Shown: positions 44,055 through 57,544 of the stretch, in pieces
How the letters are laid out: each line of letters starts with the position of its first letter
How positions within the stretch are numbered: the first letter of the stretch is position 1
NCBI GenBank assembly: GCA_935421135.1
Contig: OW285188.1
Span: 21,429,233 to 21,493,232 of the forward strand
Reading direction: 5' to 3'
Origin: Bugulina stolonifera
Lineage: Eukaryota > Bryozoa > Gymnolaemata > Cheilostomatida > Bugulidae
DNA length: 64,000 nucleotides
The notes under the pieces: model-generated
Told to the model about the DNA's origin: nothing
Seen by the model: only the letters and a program-made list of their open reading frames with translations
The model's database searches: none
Program-made: the position numbers and the translations under genes

Positions 44055-45092
44055 TATGCTGATGCAATACTAGGCATACCTGTCAACTATGGCCCGATTT
44101 GGGCGGACCCTCCCTATTTCAAACTCTCACTCCCACCAGCTCCCTATATCCCTATATCCTCCAGATTTCAGGGCATCAGATTGGGATTTTTCATTTTTGT
44201 ATTATCTTATATCCAATAGCCAAGATTATCCAATAAATAGCATCAAATTAATACCCTTGTTCAGTCTCATTTCACTCTATCTGGTATTTTGATACAGCTT
44301 TGGAGTTTTCAGCATGTGCATGTGGTAGCTAATTTACATGCACAAGCACTTCGTGCTTGGTCTGCGACGCAAGCTTCACTGCAAAATTTGCTCGCTTCAC
44401 TCGGATCAAATGATGGCTTGTGTTCATGTACTGTGGCCATACATGTACATGACCTCTGGTGGCACAGCCATGTTACAATGATTTCATGAGGAGTTGTGCC
44501 CCCTTGCATTAAGAAGTAGAGCTAATGAATCTACAAAAAGCACCTGAAAGCGTGTGTTTCTTTCCTACCATAGAGATATTTCTTATTTCTCCCTATAAGA
44601 TTGAATGCTTAAGTAAATATATTGAAAACAATGTAGGGCAGACAGATAGCCGAATCCAAAAAAGTTTGTTCAATTGAAAACTAATATAATTGTTTAGATT
44701 TTCAAGGTTTATATTTTTTAACACACCCAGTACATGGACTGTGTATACGGTACCTCTTATACTGTATACCAAATAATCTTCAAATTTAGAGTAATCTCCC
44801 CTGACAGGTTTTCAATATCTAAAATGTTACATAACTGCAGTTAAGTACGATAGTATTTAGAATTTTATGATATAAAAGTGTTTAGCACACTTGTTATCAC
44901 CATATCTTTACATATCTTGTAAACCCCGCAAATAGGAAAGTGGAAGAAACTTTAAACACTTATCTGACCATGATAATAAATTGACTACTTTTCGACTTTG
45001 CAATGCTAAAAGTTGGGACGGCCAGGCCGCACGGCCGTATAGGGCACTACGGCCCTGATCTACAGCAGAACATTCTGCTGTGCTGTGTTTAA
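44055..45092. other. Intergenic, no gene seen
   Basis: Short frames on both strands near 44290-44510 overlap each other and show no recognisable domain. Confidence 0.45.
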
Positions 45093-47751
45093 CCCATTAG
45101 GTCCTATACCGCCCGTTGCCGCCCTGGCAACTTTTTCCTGTAACGCCCGTAGCCGCCCGCTCCACTGAGGTTTCACTTTCATTTCTGTATGAGCTTTTAT
45201 CAAGCTGAAACTGCTATAATAACTGGTTGCTAGGATACTAGAGCTATCCAGCAGTATTCTAGGAGTAGAAAATTATATAGGTCAGATGAGAAAATTTTGA
45301 GAACAGCGTGTTTGAAAATTGGAGATTTTACCGCGACGGCTGCTTCCATTTGGACATTGCCAATGATTGATAATGACATTGCTGGTTGTGATAGAGCTTG
45401 TGATTATAGCTGATTGAGAGTATGTAAGTATTATGACAACTATAAAGCATTTGCTCAGCTATTGGAATAAAAATTACAGAAATAATCATAATGGGGATCA
45501 ATGTTCCAGCTATTACTATCACACTAAATCACTCAATGGTTTTGATGAATAATCCAGGATAATTCTAGCATCTTAGTAGCAGAGTTAAAACATAATGCCC
45601 TACTGCTATAATTATTATAAACATGTAGCTAGTCCCAGGCTAGTGGCCTTGCAGATTTATTTATTTATTATTATATTTATTTTATTTCTATATTTATATC
45701 TGCTGGCTACTAGCTGGTACTCTGGACTGGCATACACAATACATCTTACAATTCTTCACTCAATCTTATGACATGGTGTAAAACTACCAGAAATAATAAT
45801 ATACATGTACATGTAGGCCTATGTTATATTAGTAGATATTTTTCATAAGGTAAAGGTTATCTAACAAGTTCTAAATTTAGAAGGGGCATGGTCTATAGTC
45901 TGTGTATATGCAGCATGTCCACTTCCTGGTTATCGTAGTTCTACACGACTGTGTACCCTCTTCCTCTGTTTCCACATCTAATGTACAAGCACAGGTTCAC
46001 AGGTTCCATGCAGGTAGCCAGGTATCATTACCACTACTTTCTGGTTAGTAGTGGGAACTCATTTCTTCCCTTTGTGTTATTTGTACTTCTAATAGTACAC
46101 AGTTGATGTCCTAGTAGACTAGTAGGAACATGTGCATCTAGGTGGCCAGGTACCATTGTTCACTTCCTGGTTAGCAGTGGAAACTCATCCATACGCCCTT
46201 TGTAATCTGTACATGTACTGGTACACAGTTAGTGTTTTGGTAGCTCAGTAGGTGCAGATGCTTGTACATGTAGGTGGTCAGGCAAAAACATTCACTTCCT
46301 GGTTCATAGTTTCTCACCAGTATTTTTTTCTGATATTTCGTACATGATTCCATGTTCAAGACGCCTAGTACGGAAGCCCAAGTGTACATGTATGTTGCCA
46401 GACAACCAACCATCTAGTTAGTCACTTTTGAATTATCCATGGTTCAGACTACATCATATAGTACACAGGTTCACTTGGTAGCAAGTTCCAATTTCATTGT
46501 TCCTCTTCTTGTTCTGTTGTGCTCACACACCAGCCTAGTAGTTAGACCCTTCCTTCTGTAAGTACATGATTGTACTAGACTGACTGACACTGGCTCTGCA
46601 ATCATTGATCTTCCCAGTGTAGGTCCTATGTGCTGTGTGGAGGCTACATGCACTAAATTGACAAGCTTATAGCCAGCCTTGTAGTTATGAATCAAGCTTT
46701 ACCCCATATACTCTCTCTAATTGCACTTGTACCTGTAGGTGCACAGCTATCATGTTCACTTTCTGGTTAGAAAGTTTGTACCAGGTTCACTGTTATAGTA
46801 ACCTAGCAGACACATATGCATGGGGGGAACAGACTAAGAATTCACTTCCTGGCCAATAGTTTCTAATTCATAAGATTATTTTTTACCCAAAATTTTGTGT
46901 AAATTATTATTATTTATTTGCACAGGCAAAGGTAGATGTACTAACAGTAACAAGCCATGAACATTGATCCCATCATTAGCAGGCATTGCTTGTGACATTA
47001 CTTTTCCCTGTCATTTGCCACATGCATATCCACCTGTTATATTATTCTGTTTCTAATATTTATGTACATATTATATGTAGCTACGTATCATCTTCTCAAC
47101 TGTATGACATATTTTATATAATACCATATTATTTTTATCTGCATTGCACATACTAATTTTTTTGCTTTTGTATGACCATAAATAGATCACATGTAAACAT
47201 TGTGATGTAGTATTGGTTTTATAAGGTAGCACCTCTAATATTATATGACATAAAACAGTTATATTATACAATGTACATGTACATGTATAAAATGTATTCA
47301 TGGTAATTTTCAAATCGACATACCCAGAAACTCTTCCTCTGTTGAGCATTACACATAAGACTTGGAGAGCTATTACATATATCAAATTGTAGAGAATTTT
47401 TTGCAGATTCAGAAAAAGTAAGAAAATAAAATACATCTAAGAGAGAATTCAAATTAGAGGATATGATATGTGAGCCCTTAGCCTTGTGCATTGAGGGATA
47501 AGATAAAAATAATATAGCTAAAGTTCATTACCCTCTTGGATGTTCAATATGGGTAGCACAAGGTTGGAACACATGTCAAAATGTAGAGAATTTTTTGCTG
47601 ATTTGGAATATATGCACATGTGTATATGAAAATGTTGATATTTTTAACACAAATTGCATAACAATGAAGCTATGTCCATAAGCCTGCTAAACAATGAATT
47701 CTCTTAGGACAGAAATGCCCATTGAATTAGAACACAATAGGACCTAATGGG
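45093..47751. mobile_element. piggyBac-like nonautonomous element, 2.66 kb, TTAA-flanked
   Basis: Ends CCCATTAGGTCCTAT and ATAGGACCTAATGGG are perfect inverted repeats, each directly bordered by TTAA (45089-45092, 47752-47755), the hallmark of piggyBac insertion. The interior lacks a transposase frame. Instead it has imperfect repeats of roughly 120-130 bp containing TTCACTTCCTGGTTAG (about 45900-46870) and a smaller repeat with TGTAGAGAATTTTTTGC near 47385 and 47583. Homology of the SULT-F unit to the E unit begins immediately after its right end. Confidence 0.85.
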
Positions 47752-48135
47752 TTAATAAGAAAGATGTGTAACTAATAATTGTTTATGTTTCAATAGAGCA
47801 GTTTTATTGGACAACCAGTGACCATAGACAGACTCAAACAAAGGCTAAACACTTATGAGATTAACAAACTAAAATATAAATATTACAGCCACGACATCAA
47901 CATGATATGAGTGAAAGACAGACTTCCATATGCTATGGTTTTCTAAGAACATTATACAGTATGACGTGTTGCCATGGTTACATTAGATTGCAATGCATTA
48001 CATACACTACCATTACACATACACACGTTGCATATCATTATTATGCTACAGGTTTCCAACCAAATATACATGCAACTACATGTAAATACAGTATATATAC
48101 ATGTAATAAAATACTAGATAATATTTAACCTATCT

Positions 48136-51135
48136 CTAATCTTGATATCTGAATGGTATTTCTTTACTTGGCTGCCATTTAGCTAAGAATTCATCAAACA
48201 TCTCATTCTCAGCTACTGTCAGATGATTCTTCCAGTCTCCTATTTCACCTGTAAATATTTATACACAAATAAACTATTGAAAACATGCCAACTTGGTAGA
48301 CATGTAAATGCTTCCTAAATTCGGGAGTCTTGGCTTGATCAGAACGAAATATGAATCCAAAGTTGTCTTCTCTCTCACTTACTATTATACATGTGTAACC
48401 ATTAAAGGAATAGCTAAGCACTTCTCGGTACCCCCACCGAGATCTCGGTGTCCTGTTTATATTGGGCCAATGTCGTCTCAAATTGTAATGCTACATCCTG
48501 TGTCATAGCATGACCATATCGCTGAGATTTTATTACATTCTGAGGATAAATTTAAAGGATATCTTTATCGATATCTCAGTAAACAGTCAGAATGTACATA
48601 CCTTTCCTGTATATCAGGTTACCAAGGTCTTTTTTAAATAGCTTTCCAAACTAAAAGGATACAAACTATGTAATAATTCTAGTAAACACACGACCTCTCA
48701 GAGAGTGAGATGCTTAGATGGGGGTCTACAGATATTAAAACTTTAATATATTGTAACACTACAGTTTTTGAGTACTTGAGACTACTATAAAACATCTGAT
48801 AAAAGTATAATATTATAATAATATGTAGTATTACATTACATCATGTTACATTACATTACACTATTTTGCGTTGAATTATATCACATTACATCACATTACA
48901 TCACATTACATCACATTACATCATCTTAATATATTATATTACCTTATCTTGTGTTATCGTATATTGTATTTACTGAAATAGCTACTAAGGTACATGACGT
49001 ATAACGGTATAAGGATACAGGGATATTACAGATGTATAAGACAAAGGTACAGCTTACTTGCTCCATCTGTTCTGGAGTTGTACGGGTATTGACCACTTTA
49101 CCAGGTTTCATATTTTTGAAATTAGTTGCCTCTGCTATTTTTTGAACAAGTTCTGAACTTCTCTGAGTTCCCATAAACTCATTCACCTTCTGAATACTGG
49201 AGACAGGGTCCTAGTAATGTAATATAAAATATGAAAGAAAAAGGGTCCTAGTAATGTATTATTATGATACTTTATTATCGTGTAGCTAAACATTGTCCTA
49301 GTATTTCAGTTTTTATCATGAAGTTTCGACACACTGGTTGGCCATTTGATCTAAATTGAAAACATTGTATCTTCCAGCTGTGGGGTTTCCCAGAATCTGG
49401 TTTATATGCACTTTATAATACAGTCAGTTTAATACAAACATGGAAAAGAAACCAAAGTACATTTACCGTTTTCAGATCTTCAAAGTGTATGACTAGTACA
49501 TTAGGTTCATCTCTGAGTGACCACATGTATTCTGTATAATCAAAGTAGCTACCATACGGCCTATCATCGCTAACAAGGTGAGATCTGAGGTAAGTTGAGA
49601 ATGTCAGATTAAACTGTACATCACCTGTCGCCATCGCCTCCAACTGCAAGATATTGTGTGAAAATTTAGAGATATCCAGCTGTGCTAAGAACATATATCT
49701 ATGCATAGTAATACTGCAATATGTACTGTAGCGCACCTAATGATATAACAATTTACAAATGTAAATAATAACAGTAATGGTAATGCGAATATTAATCGTA
49801 ATAATAATGGTAAGATATTACTCCATTTCATTTTACTTATCTGCAAAAATTACATTATTTTAGCTGTGTGAAGGTGGTGTCCAATAAGGATAACAATTGT
49901 ATATACATGTATAAGATAGTACATGTATATGTACATGCTCCACTCCAATACTTACCATTTTCTTGTCATGGTAGTAATTGGAAACAACAGAGTCTTTGGG
50001 ATTCCGTGTCACTAAAAGTATTATCAGTCATTTCTTTAACTCACAATGCTGGTAAATAATATACGTACTTTATTTACATGTACAATTGTAGTAGTGTTCT
50101 CATTGGCACATTAGTATTTGGAAGGATACTCTACATGTACCTGGTATTAGTGAGTTAATGTGCAGAAATGAGCATTTTTGAGATAACCTTTGCTTTTTAT
50201 TTACATTTAAACAGAAGAGGTTGTCTTGTTCGCCCCAACCACAAACATGAACCTTGGTTTATTAAAAATAATAGTATCGTACATATACACTACTAGAATA
50301 CATTTTGATAATACTAGTACTATGCTCTAACAGACAACACACCTATAACAGTTTTCCTTCCTCTGAACTCTTTGGGAAGGACATCAAGTCTGTAGTGAGT
50401 GTTGAGGACACGAGGAGGTGATCCTGCAGGTGCTTGTGTCACAGGGAACAAGTCTATCATACAGACTTCCTTGTTCTCACTGATGTAATCTGCAGAACCT
50501 CTCAGCAGCATGTTCATTATCTCCCACATGAAATGGGTACCTACAATATATATGTACATGGACTAACATTATGTCGTATATAAACTATTAAGGCAGGGAA
50601 AAATATAACCAAACAACAACTGTAGCAGGTTAGAATTACATGTATGCTGTCAGCTGCATTAACATACATGGGTGTAGTGGTAAGTACATGTGAAACCAAA
50701 CCAGGAGCATAGGTTGGCTCCACACTTTTTATTTGCTTATTGATGTCTTTATTATTTATTAACTTGAGGCCTATTGGTAACCATCAATGACAGGAGGAGC
50801 TAAGAATAGCTGGAAACACTTCCAGGCAAAGTAAACGCATGAGCTAACATTTCACACACTACTGCTGCATACTTGAGTATGATAAAGTGCTAATAAACAT
50901 ATACATGTAGCTATGTTTATATATCATTCTACCATTCACTGACTAACTTACCATTCTTAGGGTATGTAGCCAGTAGGAAATCTCCTTCACTCCATTTGTA
51001 CTGGTTTATGTGTTGTTGGACCTGATCAAAGACTTCTTTATTTAGAACTAGAGCTGGTACTTTAACCTTACCATCGTTACTTGTGAAGTACTTGTTAGTG
51101 ACAGAGCCACCTATCGGATGCTGAGGGATATCCAT
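48136..51135 (-). CDS. SULT-F, cytosolic sulfotransferase (7 coding exons)
   Basis: Exons on minus: 50952-51135, 50343-50540, 49956-50011, 49467-49643, 49058-49210, 48602-48650, 48136-48248, giving 309 aa. Partner of SULT-E and intact. TYPKNGT, catalytic His in NTHY, TRNPKDSVVS, RKGEIGDW and KNHLTVAENE are visible. Compared with SULT-A to -D, exon 2 is one codon shorter, exon 6 four codons shorter (a shorter active-site cap) and the C-terminus two residues longer (FRYQD). The intron 2 donor is GTGTGT, weaker than GTGAGC in SULT-E. Intron 5 contains an ACATTACATC microsatellite (48838-48920). Confidence 0.88.
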
Positions 51136-52004
51136 GTTCTACAAAATCATCAACACAGTAGATTAGCACTTACATTCACTTGTAGGCTGACATGTACATA
51201 TACACGGTACATACCTTAAACACAATTTAAAGTATTGAACTAATAACTATACACATGCTCTAATGTATGAGATACATGGTGTAGGACTACTCATAAAGTA
51301 GATGTGTTTCTAGTTGACCAAAAGACTAACTTCTTTTAAAAATCCAAAGTTGTCCTCTCTCTCTAAATTGAATAACATTCTACAGCTAGGTAATGATGTC
51401 CAATGCCAATATAGAATACAGTATACATATAGGTGAACTAATAGTAACATCATTCTAACTACAACTATCTGAGTAATCTAACATACATGTACATGTACTG
51501 TACATGTACAAGGGCAGCAAGGCCAGCAACACAAGCAAAATAAACAACATGAGATCTATCCTTGGTTCGGTGTAGTGGAAGAATCAAAGGAACGGATGAT
51601 GTGAAATTCGGTGAGTAAATACATGTTTTATGCAGTGCCAACTACAATGAGTTTTCAGATAGTCTTCGTTCTTCTGTTAGAATTGAAGCAGGAAGTTGTA
51701 TTTTTTTATTATAATATTTGGTTGACCTCCCAACCTAATTGGCCCAATGACAAGCATAAACCACAGTCTGTCTATCAGTGGCTATTGCTGTACATTTGCA
51801 TAATGTGTGCATGTACGTACATGTGTAGGATATGTCATGTACATGTAGTAGTATTGCGATGTGTTACAATGTAGGCATGATATTATACATGTAGCCTACT
51901 TCAGAATGCCTTATTACCATTACAATCTATATGATCAGCAACTATACAATTTCACATTTTAATTTGCAGTTGAATATCATGAGCAGCTAAAACCAATGAC
52001 TTAC

Positions 52005-52080
52005 CCGAATGAAGTTAGAGCTTGTATTGGTTGTAGGTAGTGGCAGAGTGTTAGTTTTATATTCACCCATCCATGTTTGC
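52005..52080 (-). promoter_or_regulatory. SULT-F non-coding exon 0
   Basis: Counterpart of the SULT-E block, with donor TTCGG/GTAAGT at 52005/52004, one base different from the SULT-E donor (CAG changed to CGG). Confidence 0.4.
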
Positions 52081-54575
52081 AGGCACTTGACAGGGTGAGT
52101 ATATGGAATACTGGCACATGATTATAGAGAAATATTATAGAGAAATAATGAGGTTAGTGATGGAGTTTTATGACCATGTGCCCTGTCAGTGACAGACTTG
52201 ATAGAATGTAGATTATTCCAGATATAATACTAACAGTCATGTGTTGCCACATTGCAACATTGGTTGATGACACCCAGCTTAAAATATTGTTCACCAAGTT
52301 CTTATTACTTACTTATGGATAGTAATATAATCCCTCTGCCATTTAATGGCGTGGGACAATTTTTAATTATTTAGAAAAAAAGATATATTTGATCATTATC
52401 TCACACCTCACGCATCTGTATGTTGTGTAAAGAAATGTTCCATTTATTGCCCTTAGCACAATACAAAAGCAATTTATTCTATTTTTGTTTATGTTTACAG
52501 TCATGGTGAAAGTGTGAGAAAATAGAACTATGATATCTCTGTCATGCTAATGTAATAATAGCTTGTATAACCTGTAGTAAACATTAAATATTGCACATGT
52601 GGTGAGTGCGAAGTGATGTGTTGTATCAGGATAGTCTGCAGGTAGTGTTACAACTCCATGTTATAACTACCTGCAGACCATAATACAGCATTATAGCTTA
52701 CTGTAGCTGGCAGTAACCACTACAAAGATAGTGGAAGGAAAGATCGGACACTCAATGATAATACCCTGAGAGCAGCAAAGTTGTAGCTTTACTAAATAAC
52801 AATCAATCAGAGTTATAGAATCATAATGATGTGGTAGTATTGCACAACAACTGAAACCCTATCATTTACGCTGGCCAATTACTGATCACCAGTGGCCTGT
52901 GGTTACAACGATCGACAATCTTTCACTTAGGAAGACGAGGTGGTTATCCACAATATATGCACCTACACTGCTTGAAAATTCCAACTGAAACTTGTAGACA
53001 ATATTTGATTTATTTACCTCACTATATCCATATCCTCTAGAAGGTAACTCTATGGTTGCACTACAGAGGTATCTTCTAAATAGGATAATTTTGAGGAGAT
53101 AACTCTACGAGTTGCACATTAAGACTTGTCATGGTCTGGCATCTTTATAATACGCAGACGAGTATTTACAATGTGCTAGTTCTTAGTGACAACAGAACCA
53201 CTAGCTTGTCAATTTCAACTGATGAAAACCAGGTGGGTAGGGGTGTATGCCTTAGGTAGGGTACCAAAGTGTGAATTGAAAATCAGAGAGTCTCCTGAGG
53301 AATCAAGGAGACTTGGTAAGCCTGGATAATGAAGCGCAAAATTGCGCCTTTTGTATCTTAGTGTCGTTATCTCGACCCACAACAGGGTGATTTGGTAAAA
53401 TCAGCCACCATAAGGTATATCATAGACCTTACAGAGTAATACGAGTTATGACTGACCTAGTGTTTACTCTGTGGTTGATCTACATGTATATATCACAATA
53501 ATGTTACATGTTCTTCTGTCAGTATCTACTACAGGGAGCCTGTTTGATATATTGGTAATACATGTACATGCTGCATAAAAGTACCCTGCATTTACTAAGC
53601 TAATGGGTATATCATTTGCGACAAGAAAAAATATACAACAATAGTCAGGTGTCCATGCGCTCCATGGAGCTGTAAGTAATTACTGTCTGTAACTATACGA
53701 CCAGTGGTTAACTGAGTGCAGACTGCAGTTCAGAGTTACTTTCTCTTTGAACATTTCAAGTTGAAAGAGCAAACAACTGCTGAATATAAACAATGAATCG
53801 CAAGCTGTAACAATTTACATGTATGTGCTTTAAACAAATATGGTGTACAATGTACCTAGTTGGTATACGTATTACTTATATATCTAGATGTACTGTAGTT
53901 AACAAGTTGTGAAAGGTACTCTTTTATACTTAAATGCGAGAAATAGTATATAATGTAGTACAATACTAATATAGGGAGTATGCAACTCCTGTATACTTAC
54001 ATATTATCAAAAGTGTACAGCTGTAGTACTATAGCAACATGCATTGTAGAAACTACATGTAGATAGTACCAACTCATGTTTACTTGCATTGTAATAAATA
54101 GTGTATGCATGAATCCAAAATTATTCAAAAGAGTACAGAAATCTTGAGTAGAATCACTCTTTAGACTTACTCGTTCGAAAAGGTCATAATGGACCATGTG
54201 TACATATACAGAGTACAGCAAATAGTCCAGACATGACATCGCTTGAGTGTTGTCAGAGCCTATAATGAGACGAGGGTAGACTGGTGTGTTCAAGTGGCCA
54301 GTTGGTAGGATTTAACTAGGGTCATATCGACTCTCCAAGGACTATCTTGCTACATCGTCCGAGATTGACCGCTATTAGCAATATTGTTATATCAACCAGT
54401 AATAACTTAATCTCGATTGCGAGTGGCCGCTATTATCAACCACCAATCCATCACTAGGGGCTGACTTACTTTTGATACCTGTCTGCGTCATAGAGTGATC
54501 TTTTCCGTCAAGACAATGATAAATCTATGGTCTCAGTGACTGCGTATCATAAAGGAGCCAGACCAGGCAAAGGTA
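52081..54575. other. Intergenic; one strong hairpin, no gene seen
   Basis: 52634-52646 and 52666-52678 form a perfect 13-bp stem (GTCTGCAGGTAGT). Homology to the SULT-E upstream region ends near 52545. The rest shows no coding signal. Confidence 0.5.
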
Positions 54576-57544
54576 GAGAGAAGATAACTCTATTATGGCC
54601 AGACCCTCGTGAGAAGAGTGTCAGATATGACATCGATAACATATACTGGATATTCCATGACAACAAGGCCGTATGAGATAAGGGTGACAGATAGGCTACC
54701 AGCATGTCATACACTAATAAACAGCCAATATTCAATGGAAGAATCTTACTATACAAGTAGACTTAGTTCTCAGCCATTATTAAACAGTAATAGTATGTCT
54801 AATGACAGCTGCCCCAGACACAACATTTTGGATCATTGCCATATTATATCTATTTTTTGTGTAACGGATTAGAATGGAAACATCCCAGACTTAGATAATC
54901 ACTAATATGCAACATATACATAGATGTACTAATTATCATAAATAATAACAAAAATTAAGACTTAATATAGGAGTAGTAATAACAATAACCAGAACAACAA
55001 CAATTGGTAATACAATATTTTTATATGTATGCATCAAAATTCTGTGTGTATGTGTATTGTGGAACGTGCACAATAAGCTACAGACAAGTTTTTTTTTATT
55101 TTTCTTTTAATTTTTCTAAACTCTTCGGCACCCAGGCCCAAGTCTGGTGGCTAGAAGGACACTTTGCACATATTAAATTACCAACAGAAAATATATGGAT
55201 ATAGTAGATAATGTAGGAGAGGAGTAGATTAAATACACAATTGTATGATATATTTATTATACATACAATGTATGTATATACATGTATGTATATGGAGAGA
55301 GTGTGAATGGGTGAATGGGATACACAAATATCATATTAGTACGAGTTTTTAGAGACTCATGAAAATCATCACATTAATAAACATTTAATACAGTGGTATA
55401 GGAGACAATAAAATATGATAGCACAACACAAATAATGTCATAATGCTGCCATTATAATATATCCATATATGTATATTTATTGGTATACCATTATAGAATG
55501 CCATGAGTACTAACAGCATGAATTACAATTGCATATAATAATACATAGAGTAGTAAAACAATAAGGACACAAAGGCATATGATAGTAGCATGTTGGCATA
55601 CTGACTGTTAATAGTGTTTCAATTTTTTCTTGTTTTGTAATTCTTGCGAGAACACTATGTGTCAATGAGTTCCCATACTTTATAGAACAGCTATATGCAC
55701 ATTATATACAGTACGTAGACAGTTGTATTATCGGATGATAGGATGACAACTATGTGGTGAAATAGGCATCAATGACACCAGGCTAATGACAACACTGGAA
55801 TTGGCATCTGTAAATACTAATATTTTTAATTTTTTCTCCTTACAACAGTGGTTGGTGTTGCATTACTATCGGCTGTAGATATACATCAGAAGGATGAGGT
55901 CAACTAACTGATGGGATGACCAAAATGGACAGCTGCCAAGCTACAAGATACACACTAGCAGTGATATATAATGACACTAGACTAATGACATTGGATTATA
56001 GGAGATGACGACAGTGCAAATACATGTAGAAACAATCTAATAACACCACTAAACTATGCTGGAAAGAATGCTAAATGATATACATATGATTGACTCATTA
56101 ATGGAAACTTGTTTGCTGACTGGGTCGGAAATTAAAACTTCCAGACAGCTTGTTTGCTGACTGGGTGGGAAACCAAGTGGTTGATGAAATACACTGGTAT
56201 GTTTATCCTCCTATGCTATAGATTGCTGCTGACTAAGACAATACACATAGACTTGGAAAACATATGAAAGAGTATAAAAGAAGAAGAGAAAACAGTCAGA
56301 AACAAAGCACATTGAGAGAGAGCTCTCATAGAGCACATTTAAGGAGCACACAGAGCATACAACAGAGGACTCAATGAGAACATTATACAAGGATTAATAT
56401 TTTGGAACACAGACTCAGTGTAAATTTATATATATATATAATATTTCCTTTTTATAAGGAGGCTGAGTGACATTTTTTATCAGCTCTAGCAGAGTGCTTG
56501 ATTATATTTTGAGATTGACAGACAGGAGAATTTTTGTAAGGCAATTATATTTGTACACAGCCATTGCAGACACTGACAATTTGGTTTTTGATCGCAAATT
56601 GGATTCAGCACATTGAACAGCAATTTGAACACATATTGGGGATTCAGAATCACTGAGTGAATTACATTGAATTATTTGATTGGAAATACTGATGAATTTT
56701 GGGTGCAAAGTTTTATATCAGAATTACTGAGAATCCGATTGAACGAATTTTATACAATTCCAGTGAGACATTGATATACAATTGCACTGGGGCATTTTCA
56801 CACAACTTCAGTAAGACAATTTCATACATTTTCATTGAGATATTTTAGTACACTTTTCATTGAGGTAATGCGAAGTGATTGATTCATACTCAAATAATTC
56901 ATATCATACCTGATACACAGCTCACTTGAAAGAGATACACTTGAATCGAGTTGACCTGCTAGTACTTGTTCATTGAATAATACCAAGGAGTAAGAGTTAC
57001 TCCTTACCAATACCAAGGAGTTACTCCAAGTTACTCCTTGATAATACGTAGAGCATATAAATTCTCCAGGGGAGGTAGTCCCAATTCTGTCACTCGGTTA
57101 TTATAACAACAAAGGAGAATCACATTTGTATGTCCATGAGAGGAAATGAATAATTGAGTCATTGGTCCTGAGTGTTACCATTACATTTCACATAGAACAT
57201 AGAACCAAAATACACTAGTTTACATAAAATAATTGATCGAATACAGTACAGGAGGTTATATATACGCTTATATTATTGGATCAAAGTATTCAGTGCTAGA
57301 AGCTATCTTCTCTGAAAACTGACGTGAGAAGACAACTATCAGTTAGTGTGACAGATATTGCATGAGCATAGAAATTATCTTCTCTAAATTGATTGGAGCT
57401 TAACAAGAGAAGACAATTACAAATTACACATTTCATTACACAAACCAATATAATTCAAATACAAATTCAAATACATTGTACAATCCATTCAATATATATA
57501 TATTAGTACTATACATTGCCATTAATACACTATACAGTAGTGAC

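Noticed and set aside
43711..44073. 120-codon plus frame
   Set aside because: It spans a MITE with long inverted repeats and reads through both ends; no gene-like features.
44289..44509. Overlapping 66-codon frames on both strands
   Set aside because: Mutually antisense, short, no recognisable motif.
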